From Melieria omissa (lineage: Eukaryota > Arthropoda > Insecta > Diptera > Ulidiidae), in contig OZ020269.1 of the NCBI GenBank assembly GCA_963971225.1, positions 97,148,040-97,212,039 on the forward strand: a DNA stretch of 64,000 bases, written 5' to 3'. Shown piece by piece: positions 43,760 through 56,704 of this stretch (the first letter of the stretch is position 1; the number at the start of each line of letters is the position of its first letter). The notes below the pieces were generated by a model. It was not told the DNA's origin. It was given only the letters and a program-made list of their open reading frames with translations, and did not search any database. The position numbers and the translations under genes are program-made.

Positions 43760-43954
43760 GTTTCCAAAGGCTTAGGAAATATACTAAGATTCCTTTTGGA
43801 TACTGGACTCACGGACGAACTGTGAAGGCCATGAAGGGGGCACAATAGATCTCTTAGGTAGCGGTGCACTTTCCCCGGCAATAATAATAATGTGGTATCA
43901 CAATAGACCTCCAAGTGTGTCTTTTACAGAGGTAACCACCACAACCTAACCTAA

Positions 43955-46439
43955 CCTTCCCACAGCTAAAACAATCTTCAGTCTCCAATCTCCTAAATTT
44001 TGAAAGAAAATTTGCACACACGGATTTGTATGCGCAACAATTTAATAAAATGCCACCACATGATGGAGCACATTTCATGTTCTGGTTTGGCAAATTTTTT
44101 GGTAAAAATAAATTTTCGGTAAATATGCATTGAGTGTTTAAGTTTGGCGCCCCACACTTACTGAACGCGCTGGGCCCAGGTCACAGTTGCGCTAATTAAG
44201 CAAAATGTTGCAGCCGGATAAACTAAAAACCACACTTACAATGGAATATAATTGCCCAAACAAAAAAAAAAATATAACAGGAAAAAGGTTCAAAATTCAT
44301 ACAAGAGTGCATAGCAACAAAAACAACAACAACAACAACAAATATTATACAATGAAGCACTAAATTAGCCTGTGACACGCGAAAATTTAATTTGAAAGCA
44401 AAAAAACTGCAAACTCACGCACAGCCTAATGCAAGAAAATATAACAACAACAACAACAATACATACCCATACATACATAAAGACTCATCATGCATATAGA
44501 CGAGTAATACATATAGACGAGTACTCAGATATTTGTGCCATTTCATGCATTCGGCTTTCTTGCATTAAAATCCCATAACACAGCATCAAACAACAAAAAA
44601 ATGAATTAGCCAAATGCTATAGTTGTTGTTTTTGTTATTGTTGTTGTTGTTATAGTTACTACGCGTGTGTGAAATTAAGTGTGAAAATTACGTTGCTGTT
44701 TCTTTGGTTACTACAGTTTTTTTTTGTTTCCTTTTTTTTGTTGTTTTTTTTCGATGACGCATTGGCTTCTGTGACCGGCTGTGCGGCTCAACACTCAACA
44801 CTCAACGTGCAACATTTTGCACATTTTCACCATTTGCCATTTCATTGTTATCAAATTTATGGCTGACTGCACGAACACGACCGACCGACCGACCCGAGTG
44901 TTCAGATAAACATCGAAGTGCTACCGATGCGCTGATTGAAAATGAAATTGAATGGATGCGCTGTTGAAAATTTAATCGAGCGCACAAAAATTAATTAATA
45001 TTTTAAGAATTTCCTACACAACTTTGTGCTCAACGTTGTTGAGAAGTTTTTTGTTTTTTTTTTGGGACGGGAGTGTTGACAGTTTTGATTGTTTTATGTG
45101 TTGAAATTGAATGCTGAGAAATGAAAAGAAACTTTGGTGCTGAATAAGTTAAGGCAGTTGTTAAGTCACACACAGAATGAGTGATGAGCAAGAAAATTGA
45201 TAAATAAAAGATTAAGTCAAGCGAACTGGTGATTGATATCCAATTCAGACATTTTCTATTTTCAATTTAAATCTAAATTGAACTCAACTTGTCATACAAA
45301 AATCTAAATTTAGCTTATTGCAATTAGTGCTAAATTGACCATAAATTGAGCTTAATTAGCCATGCAACTCTGTGTTGTGGTGTTATCGACAAATAAAATC
45401 ATTCACAATAGACGCAACTAAAACACAAATGAGAAACTGACAGCAACGAAAGGGGTTTTTTGGCATTGGTTTGCTTTGAAATATAATTAATAATTTAATT
45501 TTAAATTAAATTAATAAACTTAAAAAAATTGTGTGCATCAGCAGGGATGTTGAATAAATATTACTTTATGTTCAATAAATGTCTTTAAGCACGTTTTTCA
45601 TACATAAACAGAAAAAACCTTTCTTTCGTAAAAAGAAAAACATTTTCGATAACAATATCGATAACACCGAGCGACATCATTTCTCACACCGGGACACGTG
45701 ATCAAGGAGATTTTGGGTTTTAACACAGTTACTTGTCAAGAAAATTCGATATAAATTTTCAAGGATATAAAGGATTAAAATATTCAAAGGACCTCTTCAT
45801 TTTTTTTTTTTTATCTCCTTCAAAACTTTGAAGTCCTTTTGAAAGGACAAAGGATGTAAAAATGTGGCTAAATGTGCTCGTTCCCGTGTTGTGTGGATCC
45901 TGCACAACTCCAATCCTATCCCTTCCAATTCCCCTTTGTATTTATGTTCCACTTTCCAGATCCACCGGCTTCGGCCGTTTGTGTCGTCCAATGTGTTTTA
46001 CCATTGTCATTCGTGTTTTAATACTTCAATAAAGCGCACCGATCACGGAACCCCCACGCGGTTTCATTTTTAAAGCGATCCGCCGACGGCTCAATTAGAG
46101 ATCTCGTGTTTAAAATGAAGAACTGAGTACGCAGTATTACTATGTTTGGTCTCTACTTTCACGTCCATATGGATTTTTTCCGGTGTGAAAATATTTTTTT
46201 TAATTTTTGCCGCACGGTGTAACATCTAAATTGAGTTGTAAGCTTTGTTGAGTTGTGTGAAAAGCAAAAGTGATTAACTTAATTACGAACTAATTTGCCT
46301 CAATTTATTTGGCTGTCTGAACAGGCCATAATGCTGTACCCTGGAACACCTACGATCGATGTAGGTATCGAACGATCGGCATATTTGGTTGAGGAATGAC
46401 TTAAAACTTATTAAGACAGATGTTCCACTGAACAAATGT
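43955..46439. other. Non-coding DNA, CAA/GTT microsatellites
   Basis: No recognisable gene. (CAA)n occurs near 44320-44340 and 44440-44460, (GTT)n near 44630-44655, and a short GACC repeat near 44880. TATCGATA (45656-45663) matches the DREF/BEAF-type motif. A 69-codon frame at 45864-46073 has no domain. Confidence 0.5.
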
Positions 46440-47655
46440 TATTTGAGTTAAGTGATTGAGTTAAGTTATCTTAGTTAAAGTTATTGAGAATACAAATTAT
46501 GCAGTTGGGCTCGTTTTTTATGGCCAAAAATGCATTTATTTCCAAACAAAATAATCAAAGTATTGTCCATCGCTATTTTCTACTTTTTTCCCATCTCTAA
46601 GGCAATTTTCGAATTGAATATCGAGGAAATCTTTTGAGGCGATCCAAGTTAGGAGTCAATTTTGATTCGATTTCTACAAAAGAAGTGAACCGATGAGGTG
46701 CCAAAAATTTAAAAATAGATTTACAAGAATTAAGTAATTGAGTTAAGTTATCTTAGTTAAAGTTATTGGGAATAAAAGTTATGTAGTTTGGCTCGTTTTT
46801 TATGACCAAAAATTCAATTATTTTCAAACAAAATAAATGGACCGATTAATCAAAGCATTGACCATTGCTTTTTTTCGACTTTTTTCCCATCTCTCAGGCA
46901 ATTCTCGAATTGCATTTCGAAAAAATATCTCGTTTTTGAGGCGATCCAAGTTAGGAGCCAAATTTCAATTTCTACAAAAGAAGTGAACCCATGACTTGCA
47001 AAAAATTTAAAAATAAATTTACAAGAATTAAGTGATTGAGTTAAGTAATCTTAGTTAAAGTTATTGGGAGTAAAACATATTTCAATTAAACAAATGTTTT
47101 TTTGAGTTAAGTGATTGAGTTAAGTTATCTTAGTTAAAGTTATAGAGAATACAAATTATGCAGTTGGGCTCGTTTTTTATGGCCAAAAATTCATTTATTT
47201 CCAAACAAAATAATCAAAGTATTGTCCATCGCTATTTTCTACTTTTTTCCCATCTCTAAGGCAATTTTCGAACTGAATATCGAAGAAATCTTTTGAGGCG
47301 ATCCAAGTTAGGAGCAAATTTTGATTCGATTTCTACAAAAGAAGTGAACCGATGAGCTGCCAAAAATTTAAAAACAGATTTACAAGAATTAAGTGATTGA
47401 ATTAAGTTATCTTCGTTAAAGTTATTGGGAGTACAAATTATGTAGTTTGGATCGTTTTCTATGACCAAAAATTCATATAGTTTGAAACTCAATAAATGGA
47501 CAGATTACTTAAATCCATCTCTCAGGCATTTCTCGAATTGTATCTCGAAGAAAATCTCGTCTTTTGAGGCGATCCAAGTTGTGAGCGCAATTTTGTTTTC
47601 TACAAAAGAAGTGTACCTGTGAAATACCAAAAATTTAAAAACAGATTTACTAGAT
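46440..47655 (+). repeat. Tandem array of about 285-bp units, four copies plus a short one
   Basis: AAGTGATTGAGTTAAGTTAT recurs at about 46450, 46733, 47030, 47110 and 47392. Each full unit then has GGCTCGTTTTTTATG, CCAAAAAT, CCATCTCTAAGGCAATT, GAGGCGATCCAAGTTAGGAG and CTACAAAAGAAGTGAACC. The third unit is cut to about 79 bp. Divergence rises toward the right end. Non-coding. Confidence 0.9.
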
Positions 47656-47703
47656 TTAGATTTTGATTTTTGCACCAATTTTGATGAAGTACGAAATAAA
47701 CAC

Positions 47704-48229
47704 TTAACCCTTTCGCTACAGGTTTTTACTGGGGAAAGTTAAAATTTTAAATTTTACGTTTCAGGCTTTTCTGTGGCAATATTAGCAACATTCCAAAAGA
47801 AATGTTTTAATTTTTATACTCGGACCCGGTATTTTAGAGTGTTTTACTATGAGCCCAATCACATAGTTGTAGCTGTAATAATTACTTAAACATAAAACTT
47901 TTTACGCATAACGAAAATTTGAATATTTCTTCATTTACTTCAGTCAAAATTAAAAAAAAAGTATCTAAATTGAAAGAAAACGTGAAACTAAAAAGTTATC
48001 TAAAGTTTTCTGCTTCTTCTTCGTTTGCCATGTCAAGATATACCATTAAAAAACGTGTATACTTCTCTGCTTTCAACTCTAATATTCAGTTTATTAATTT
48101 CGTATTTTTTCTAAAACTTCAAACTATTCTAAGAAACCACAAAGAATGTATTCTTAAAGCCACAGAGGGTTCAGACGTCCACAAAGTAGCAATGTGCCAT
48201 ATGGCCACAAAATAGCGAAAGGGTTTTAA
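47704..48229. mobile_element. TTAA-flanked inverted-repeat element, about 516 bp
   Basis: TTAACCCTTTCGCTA starts at 47704; TAGCGAAAGGG ends at 48223 and is followed by TTTTAA, so the right TTAA is two bases further out than expected. The terminal repeat is 11 bp. A 98-codon Lys/Ser-rich frame (47919-48215) lies inside and reaches into the right terminus; it has no transposase motif. A non-autonomous piggyBac-like element is the best reading. Confidence 0.6.
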
Positions 48230-50760
48230 GTTTTTACTTAATTCTGGCGTTCAAGTTAATTTCTGAGCTTTGATGTATTCAGAGACCTATAGTAGAATTT
48301 TATGGTGAATATTTTCGTGGTACATTTTGTCCTTAAAAAGTCCTGTTTTATAGGACATTTTTGGCATTTTAGAAAAAAAAGGTCAAATTGACCCATAAAA
48401 ATAGGAACTACAGGGTTAAAATGTTCCAAAAAAATATTCTTCGTATTATTTTACATCAAATTGCTGAACACATCATATACCTAAAATGTGAGGTTACATG
48501 GTTTTCGTATGCCAATTCACCATAAGAATGCGCAAAAAGGGAAAAACTTTGACACCCCTAAAAAATAATTCAGACGTAAACTTTCAAAACGCCGATACAG
48601 ATATATTTTTTTGGCCTTCTCGACCAGAATGCGTTGTCAGAACCTTGTTATTTAAAAAATAATTGATTTTGTTGTGCAGTGTTATCAAAGTTAGGATTTT
48701 GTTTGGTTCCTAGAAAGAAATGTGACAGTAATTTGTGAATTCTTTAAACTATTTAAGGGAAAATAATTTGTATTTATTTATTTATTACAATGAAAAAGAA
48801 AAATAATAAATAATAATAATAATAATAATAATTACATGACAGAGTCTGTTTACTTTCTCAATAATTGCAAGTGAAAAGCCTCAATCGTTCGAAAAGTGTG
48901 TCTCATTTACCCCCTGTTGCTCACAACGAAGCGTCATCGTGTCCAACCTAAGCCATGTCATAATCCGAAAAGTTGAAAACTAAATATCGCAAAGTAATTG
49001 AAAGTCTGGCAAAGGACTTTGCTGGCATTCAGCCAATTTCTTATTCACACGCACACACTCACACTTAATCTCCTCGAACGCCACAGCCTTTTGCGGTCTG
49101 CACTGCTCCATCAGTAATCTTAATAACCAAATAATTTCACACCCACCCACGCATATGCGACGGGTCAACAATTTGACCTAATTCGTGCCATGTGCTCGAA
49201 CAAAAAGGCACCGTAAGCTGCTCTAATTAGCAGCAAATTAAAACCGAGCTGTCAACAGCAAAATCCTTTAATCTCCTTCACACACACATACACATAATCC
49301 CATTTTCTTCCTTCCTTCCTTCTCCTACTTTTTCACACTTGGACACAGCACAGATTTGCTGCTCGAAATGAAATATTAAAATATTTGCACTTTGCAGCTG
49401 TTGTGCGGCAGCCATTAACCGTCACCTGACGTACTCACCACAACTGTATGTGAGTGTGTAAGTGTGAGTGTGTAAGTGTAAGCGTGCAAGTGAAACGCCT
49501 TTTTAATTAAAACTTATTAGCTGCGCCAAACAAAACGCCCCAAATTGACTGTTTACCACTCAACAAATGGCCAATCAACGTTGCCTATTTATAGGCGTCC
49601 AACTAATGTCGACTCGAATGTCAAACGTGCATTTGACACTGACTACTCGAGTACGCAGCGCACTTACTGCAGCTGTCATATTCAGTTTGTGTCAGCTGAC
49701 AGTGACAGACTACACTGGCAGCGCGTAGCACACAATGGCAGAACAACCGAATGGCGGCAACAAATTCAATATCCGACAACACGCATACACATAGAGACTT
49801 TACTGTCGCTACACTCTGCATTGGCGACTTTATTGTTGTTGTCAACCAACACCTACAAATACACAGAAATTTACACGCACACACACACTGTCAGTTTGCT
49901 TTTGATAGATGTGGGAAAGTGACAAAAGCGCAACAACAACAAAGCTCGTTCAGCTCGTTCAACCGCTAAGAGGCGGCACACCAATGCTGTTGCGCGTTGT
50001 CATTAATATGAAAATTATGCAAATTGTTTTACATTGGCATCACTAGAATTTTATGGCATACTTTCGGGCGCTTTGGCCTTTGTTCTTTTCATACTTGATT
50101 TAAATGATTTATTTTTGTTTTTTTTTTTTGTTCGTTTTTGGTTGGTTTTTGTGTGTTGTGTTTTCCTTTTAATGAAGTGTGTTTCGCGCCTAAAGGCAGC
50201 CATCAGCCAGAAATGGCAGCATTTGCATTTTATGAGCGCGCATTAAGTCGATTGTGGGCCAGTAAAGCGACAGCGTGCCGTGCATTTGCGGTCAGGTCAT
50301 TGTCAAGTGATGGCTGGCGCACTTCGCTTGACATTTGCGAGGCGGCAGTTGTGGCCAATTGGCAACAATGGTGCACTGCAACAAGCCAACAAAGTATTGT
50401 TGCAGCGAGTAGAACAGATGGAATACATTGTAGTGGCATCAGACTGATGGGTCAGAACAGTTTTTCGGACACAATAAATGACACATTTGGGCGGTGCTGG
50501 AATGTTTATGGTCAGTTTGATGTGTAGGTTTCTCAATTTTTTGTTAAAATTGTGTAATTTGAGTATTTTGAGTATGAAATTGAAACGACGCAATTTACTA
50601 TACACGGCTGTGACGCTTAGCGACAGTGGGTGACACACAACAATTGCCATACAAGACACAATACAGGCAGCGAATTGAACATTCTTTAAGTAAAAACTTC
50701 TATTGAGAAAATATAAATTACGAATGTATCATTTCCTCTTCCGATTCTGATTTAGGGATG
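48230..50760. other. Non-coding DNA
   Basis: No recognisable gene. Paired opposite frames of 118-129 codons at 49545-49969 and 50138-50659 have no domain. CA-rich short runs lie near 49050, 49280 and 49880. A GTGTGAGTGTGTAAGTGTAAG stretch lies near 49450. Confidence 0.45.
48801..48833. repeat. (AAT)n microsatellite
   Basis: About eleven AAT/TAA units in 33 bp, slightly interrupted at the left. Confidence 0.9.
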
Positions 50761-50950
50761 AGCAGTTGGGACAATGAAAGCAAGCAGCACCTAAGCGAAA
50801 ATTTCTGAGAAAATATTTTATGAAGTTGGGACAATGAAAGCAAGCAGCATCTAAGCGAAAATTTCTGAGAAAATAGTTGATGCAGTTTGTACTATGTTTG
50901 TACAATGAAAGCAAGCAACATTTGAGCGAAAATTTCTGAGAAAATATTTG
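50761..50950 (+). repeat. 60-bp tandem repeat, three units
   Basis: CAATGAAAGCAAGCAGCA and GCGAAAATTTCTGAGAAAAT recur at 50761, 50821 and 50881; the third unit has about ten extra bases. Non-coding. Confidence 0.92.
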
Positions 50951-52539
50951 GTAGTCTCAATATAAAAGTTGATACTTATGGCATTTGAGGCAATTACAAA
51001 CTTGAAGAATTGATTAATATAGCCAAAACAACATTAGATTAGTGTTAACTATAAGATGGCTTAGAAACATCGACGATTGAGGAACGCAAAGCACAAAAGA
51101 ACAACCAACGAAAAGATAGTTAGATGCAGTTATCGAAGACCTAAAAGTCTTAAAGTTCCAAAACTGGTGGAGTCTGGCTAATAAAAAACAAATTTAGAGA
51201 AGAGCAGTGGTCCACCGAGGAAGAAAGAAGAAAAATACTTTGGGTTCTGATGTTAGGGAAATGAATTTATTTTCTTAATCTATGTAATTTTCGTAAACAC
51301 TAGAAAGACCGCAAGTTCTCTATACCAACTAAGACTACATGTTACATCCGCTGATATCTCGAAAAGTACTCATCGGATTTCGCTAATTCTAATTGTGGAA
51401 CTCTAATTGTAGAACTAGTTGCTGAACCCGATAAAAAACAAAAGTCATCAGGTCAAAAGTTGATAGAAATACTAAAGAAAATGCGGATATTTCTAAATGA
51501 AAAACCGTCAAAATGATCGCAATGGTCTTTCTAGTATTAATGCAGAAAATTTTTACAAGAGTAGCTCTAGTCTTCTAGAAAAACCCATAAGGAAGACTAC
51601 TCTCTTCGGGCACCACAATTAGAGACTCAGGAGCTCCAAATGTCCTAATCGATCAAACAAAAAGTAGCCTGTCTTCCTCAACCTAACTCTGATCCTCAGC
51701 CCTGTCGTACTTTTTAAACCTTAAATAACCTTTTTTGTCCTTATTGGTGAAGAAACAATTTAATTTTAAACATTTATGTATATAGAAAACAATTTTGGGG
51801 TGGAATTTGATTCCCTTTCTTAACAGCTCATATTTTACTGACTCCTTTGCCTGAGCTTCAAGTACAATAGGATTTTCTGTCAAGTAAGTCTTCATAGACT
51901 CCGATGAATCCGTATCCATTGACTAGTATCCACCAGCTAAGATTACCTTCTGTTTTTTACCAGCAAATTGGCCGTAACTCAAAACAGTGAGTGGATCCCT
52001 TTCTGTGCAACTTTTCGTGTTTAGCCATAACTATAACTAGTTAGCAATAACTATTGACATCCCTCGATATATTGAGTTAACTTTAATCACCCACTCTGCT
52101 GTCTTTTTCCTTTAACCTTAAATAACCATGTTTGTCTTAAGTGGTGAAAAAATACTTTATTCAAAACATTTCTGTATATTAGAAACAATTTTGAGACAAA
52201 ACCTTTTCCCTATTTTAATTTAAAAGTTCAGTCGACCAACTAGTCGACTAAACTTCGAGTACATTAGCTTTCTGGATGGAAATTTTGATTGATATAAACC
52301 GTTTATCTTTATAAGAGATTGCCTGGTATCACTTAGTGTTCCCTTTTTCCATCACCTGTTCATGTTAAATTAACAAAAAGTTGGCAGTAATAGCCAACCT
52401 ACCTCAATATCTCAAATTGGTTCTTGTTACGAATCATCCATAGGTTACGGATAGACAACCCTGTATGAACAATCCTCTGCTTACCAACGTCCTACACCGA
52501 CCCAGTATGTTAAACTTTCTTAACAAGTTTGAGCTGTGC
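50951..52539. other. Non-coding DNA
   Basis: No recognisable gene. AGTCGACCAACTAGTCGACT near 52230 is a short interrupted palindrome. Confidence 0.45.
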
Positions 52540-54720
52540 TAAAGTTTTCATGCTGGTTCCTAAAATTTCATAATAATGGTTGCCAACCATATCAATCTTC
52601 TCCAAATTAGACTTAAAACCTTCTTGGCTCCACTGCCTAATGGTTTTTTTTTAAAGCGAACGAAATTGTCCATAGTTGGTATCTCCTGAACTTTCTATAC
52701 CCTGTCTTTACTGCAGACAGCCATCCAAAAGTTCTCAGAATAGACTAATAACATTCTTGACTTTACTGTCTAATAGCTTTTTTAACACAATATGCAATAA
52801 GTAATTTGTAAAAATAAATTTTCATCAAGATTGAGCCGCGTCAGGTATTTGCTGAACTTTCTATACGCTGTCATTAGAGCAGTCAGCCATTCCAGAGTTC
52901 TTCAAACAGAACAAGGCTCTTCTGAAGTTAAGTACCTAATGGGTTTCTTAAAGCCAACAGAGATTGTCCACAATTAGTGCAATAGTTGGTATAGATACTT
53001 TATCGAAAAAGTCGCGCCCGTAAAGTTGGGCACTGCTAGGTATCTCCTGAAGTTTCTATACTTTTCCTATACTATTCCAAAGCTCTCTGAATAGACCAAG
53101 AACCTTTTGGACTTCATTGCCTTATGGTTTCTTTGAAGACTTTCTGGAATATCCAGTTTATATATAGTTTGTTAAAATAGTTAGTTCATATATAACTTTC
53201 TGAATAAGGTTGAACCAGCAAAGTTGGACAGTGCTAGAGGTTTCTATATTTTTTCTATTCCATTCCAAATTTCTCCGAACAGACCAAGAACCCTTCTTCA
53301 TTGCCTAATGGTTTCTTGAAAGACCATCTAGAATGTCTACGGTTCGAATAGTTAGTATATACATAACTTTCTCAGTAAGATTGAACCAGCTAATTTGGGC
53401 AATGCTAGGTATCTCCAGAAGTTTCTATACCTTTCCTATACGATACCAAAGTTCTCTGAATAGACCAAAACAATTCCGGACTTTAGTACGTAATAGTTTC
53501 CTTGATTCCTTCCTCTGATTTAGATTGCACACAGATGTCCTCAAGACTGAGACGCGTTAGGTATCTCCTGAAGTTTCTCTACCTCATCATTGGAGCAGTT
53601 AGCCATTCCAAAGTTTACTGAATAAACAAAGTACCTTCCGGACTTCATTGCCTAATGGCTTCCTTAAAGACAATCTATGTAGAATATCTACGGTTTGAAG
53701 AACAGTTGGAATAGATAACTTTAACAGTGAGGTTAAGCCAACAAAGTTGAGCTGTACTAGATATCTTCAGAAACTTCTAGCTTTGTAAAGTCAGCCATTC
53801 TTAAATTCTCGAAATAAAACAAGAACCTTCCGTACTTTACTACCTAATGGTTACTTTAACGCCAAGGGAGATTGTCTACAGTTTGTGCAATAGTTTTATA
53901 TATACTTTCTCAGTGCTTGGTATCTCCTGAAGTTTCTGTTAGTGTAATCAGCCATTCAATCGTTCTCTGAATAGAGCAACCTTGTGGACTGCTAATGGTT
54001 TCTTTAACTCTACGTTAGGTATTTCTTGAACATTTCTCCACCCCATTATTAGTGCAGTTAGTCATTCCAAAGTTTTCTGAATGGACCAAGAACTTTCCGG
54101 ACTTTACTGCCTACTGTTTTATTTAAAGACAATCTAAAATGCCTACAGTTTGTACAATAGTTGATCTAGATAACTTTAACAGTGAGTTTGAGCCAATAAA
54201 GTTGAGCTGTACTAGATATCTTCAGAAGCTTCTACCTTCTTATTGGTGAAGTCGGTCATTCCTGAATTCCCTGAATAAAACAAAAACCTTCCAGACTTTA
54301 CTGCCTAAGGTTTCTCTAAAGACAATCAAGAATTCCTACAATTCGTGAGTTTGAGCCAAGAAAGTTGAGCCATACTAGGCATCTCCAGAAGCTTCTACCT
54401 TCTTATTGGTGTAGTCAGCCATTCCTAAATTCTCAGAATAGACCAATAACCTTGTGGACTTCACTGCTTTATGGATTAATTAAAGACAATCCAGATTGTT
54501 TACAGTTCGTACAATAGTTAGTCTACATAGATAGCTTTCTCAGTAAGGTTGAGCCAACAAAATTGAGTCGTGCTAGATATCTTCTAAAGCATCTTTACTT
54601 TCTTATAGGTGCAGTCAGCAATCTCAGAGTTCTTCATATTGCACTAAGAACCGCTTTGGCTTCAATGACTAATGGTTTCTTAAAAGCAAAATGAGATTAT
54701 CTACAGTTGATACAACATTC
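52540..54720 (+). repeat. 2.2-kb degenerate satellite-like array, about 13 units of 115-200 bp
   Basis: The block TTTACTGCCTAATGGTTTCT, with variants, recurs near 52636, 52787, 52937, 53130, 53305, 53489, 53650, 53850, 53990, 54107, 54302, 54466 and 54665. Between copies come AATAGACCAAGAACCTTC, AAAGACAATC, CTTTCTCAGTAAGGTTGAGC, AGGTATCTCCTGAAGTTTCT and CAGTCAGCCATTCC. Units differ by many substitutions and indels, so the array is old. No frame stays open. Confidence 0.88.
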
Positions 54721-56465
54721 TACTCGCATGAAGTATTTGCAGAACTGTCTTGTCGAAGGTACATTTACGTCTTCACCATTTAACCATTTATCCATCTATC
54801 AATGTAAATGTCATCTATTGAATCAAACCAACAACTTTTATTATTTTTCAATTTATTTTAGGACTTTTTTCTTCGATTTCTAACTACTTTCAGACTACAA
54901 GTAAGGTTGGATTAGTTCAGATCACAGAAACAAAAATTTGTATGCACGCCCACTGCAACTCAAATGAGTACTACATACCAATGAATGAGTGCTGCACTCG
55001 TTGCCCCTTGTCTTCCTAAATCACATATGAACATTCATTGAAAATTCAATACTCAAGCTATAATTACCGGCCACTTCAACATGTACTCCAGTTGTATGGC
55101 TTCGTTTGTACTTGCCCTGTCTCGCACACTCTCTCACACACACACACACACAACACCCTCGCATACACTTGAAAATAAGGACATTTTACGATTACATCAA
55201 GTGGAACGTTACGTTTCATACGTGTGTACGTTGTACGTTTACCGAAATCAGCAAAATCCGGCGACAAATGCCACATAACGAAATGCCAAAGCGAAAACAG
55301 TAAAAACGCCAACTTGTTAGGCACTTAACGCGCACAAGTGCCTCAATACATACGAATTATTTTTTTTTTTGTGTTACTGCAGCGCCTTCCGTGCAATCAG
55401 TCGGTGGCTGGCAGCTGCACTCAAACTACGTTTTTACCATTCCAACCACACCACTCCAAAGCAACAACAATAACAATCACCTAGCAAGCTACAACGAAGA
55501 CATGCTTTATTGCTGCGGCTGAGGCGCCTACAACCCACAAAGTAAAGCAGTTTTTCAAGGATTTGCCACTGCAACGTAAAGTGCACGTTCGAAGCGGCGC
55601 AACGGGGCAGAGAAGCCAGGCAGCCTGAAAGTAGGCTATCGGCGTTGTTTGGAAGCGTTGGTCGTGTCGGGCGTGTGTTATGCATATTTGTGCTAAATAG
55701 AACTGCACGAAATTTGGGTTGTAATAATTTTGCAAAATATTGAACGGAACTTAGCAAATGCCGCTCGACATGCGTGTTGACTGTATAATTTTTTGTACTA
55801 AAACAGCGTTGGAAAAGTTGAAGAGGAAAATATTTATTTGGAAGACTTTTGAATCAAACAAAAAAGTGTGCATATAAATTACATTTACTTGGGGAATTCC
55901 ATAAAATTTAAAAATATTTTTTTTTTATTTATTTTTAATTTTTTTTTTAATTAAAAAAAATTAAAAAAATTTTTGTTAAATTAAAAAAAAAATATTTTTA
56001 ATTAAATTTTTGCCGCCAGAAGCAGTTGCTGCCTTGAAATATGTAATCCTAATTCTTATTTTATTTGGTAGTTTCCCTGAAAATTAGTTCGTTGAACTAA
56101 TTTTTACATAACTGTAAAAATCGATTAGGTGAAAGAATATTTTGAGTCCAAAACATAAATTTACAATATTTTATCTGCGCCTGAGCAGGAAGTTTTTTTG
56201 TCACATTTTATAATTTAAAAATATTGCGATGCTATTATTTGGCCGCATTATTACATCCCTGATAAGTGGATCAGCTGATTTCGTTAGTTGGCGTTTATGA
56301 ATTTTTTTTTTTAAAAACGACATAAGAAAATTTTGAAATTAAAATTTCTGTACACAAATTAAGCAAATATTTTAAAATGTTGCGGGTAGGTAAGCAAATA
56401 GTTTGAAAATATTTCAGCAAACCATGTGGTCTGCATTCTTTTTAACCCTACTTAACCAATATTTA
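54721..56465. other. Non-coding DNA
   Basis: No recognisable gene. (CA)n at 55135-55152 and A/T homopolymer-rich DNA at 55910-56010. The 107- and 84-codon minus frames at 55434-55757 overlap and have no domain. Confidence 0.45.
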
Positions 56466-56704
56466 GCCGCCGTAGCTCAGCTGGCTAGTGCGTTCGGCCG
56501 CGAGTCAAATGGGACGCTCGAACCCAGGTTCAAGACTCCGTTGCGTCAACACCGAAAAAACAGAAAAACAACAATTTTTCTTTCGGCGGCTGCCCTCTCA
56601 GCAGGAAATGGAAAACCTCTAAAATTGCCTATGAAAAAGCTCCCAACTCGCCGTTCGGAATCGGCATAAAACTGTAGGTCCCTTCCATCCGTGTACACTG
56701 CCCG
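56466..56704 (+). mobile_element. tRNA-derived SINE, copy 1
   Basis: It begins GCCGCCGTAGCTCAGCTGGC: TAGCTCAGCTGG is a Pol III A box, and GGTTCAAGAC about 45 bases on fits the B box GGTTCRANNC. The head is tRNA-like, but its ends do not pair into an acceptor stem, so it is not a tRNA gene. The body (CGGCGGCTGCCCTCTCAGCA, AAAAAGCTCCC, CCGTTCGGAATCGGCATAAA, CTGTAGGTCCCT) resembles an RTE-like 3' tail, which would let it borrow that machinery (inference). Confidence 0.78.

Noticed and set aside
43935..43953. Telomere-like CCTAACCTAACC
   Set aside because: Only two to three units, and it is the 3' end of a LINE whose relatives end the same way.
50138..50527. 129-codon plus-strand frame
   Set aside because: No recognisable domain; opposite strand open over the same stretch; no codon-pattern support.
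56466..56540. tRNA gene
   Set aside because: A and B boxes are present but the ends do not form an acceptor stem and a second copy has the same non-tRNA features; it is a SINE head.
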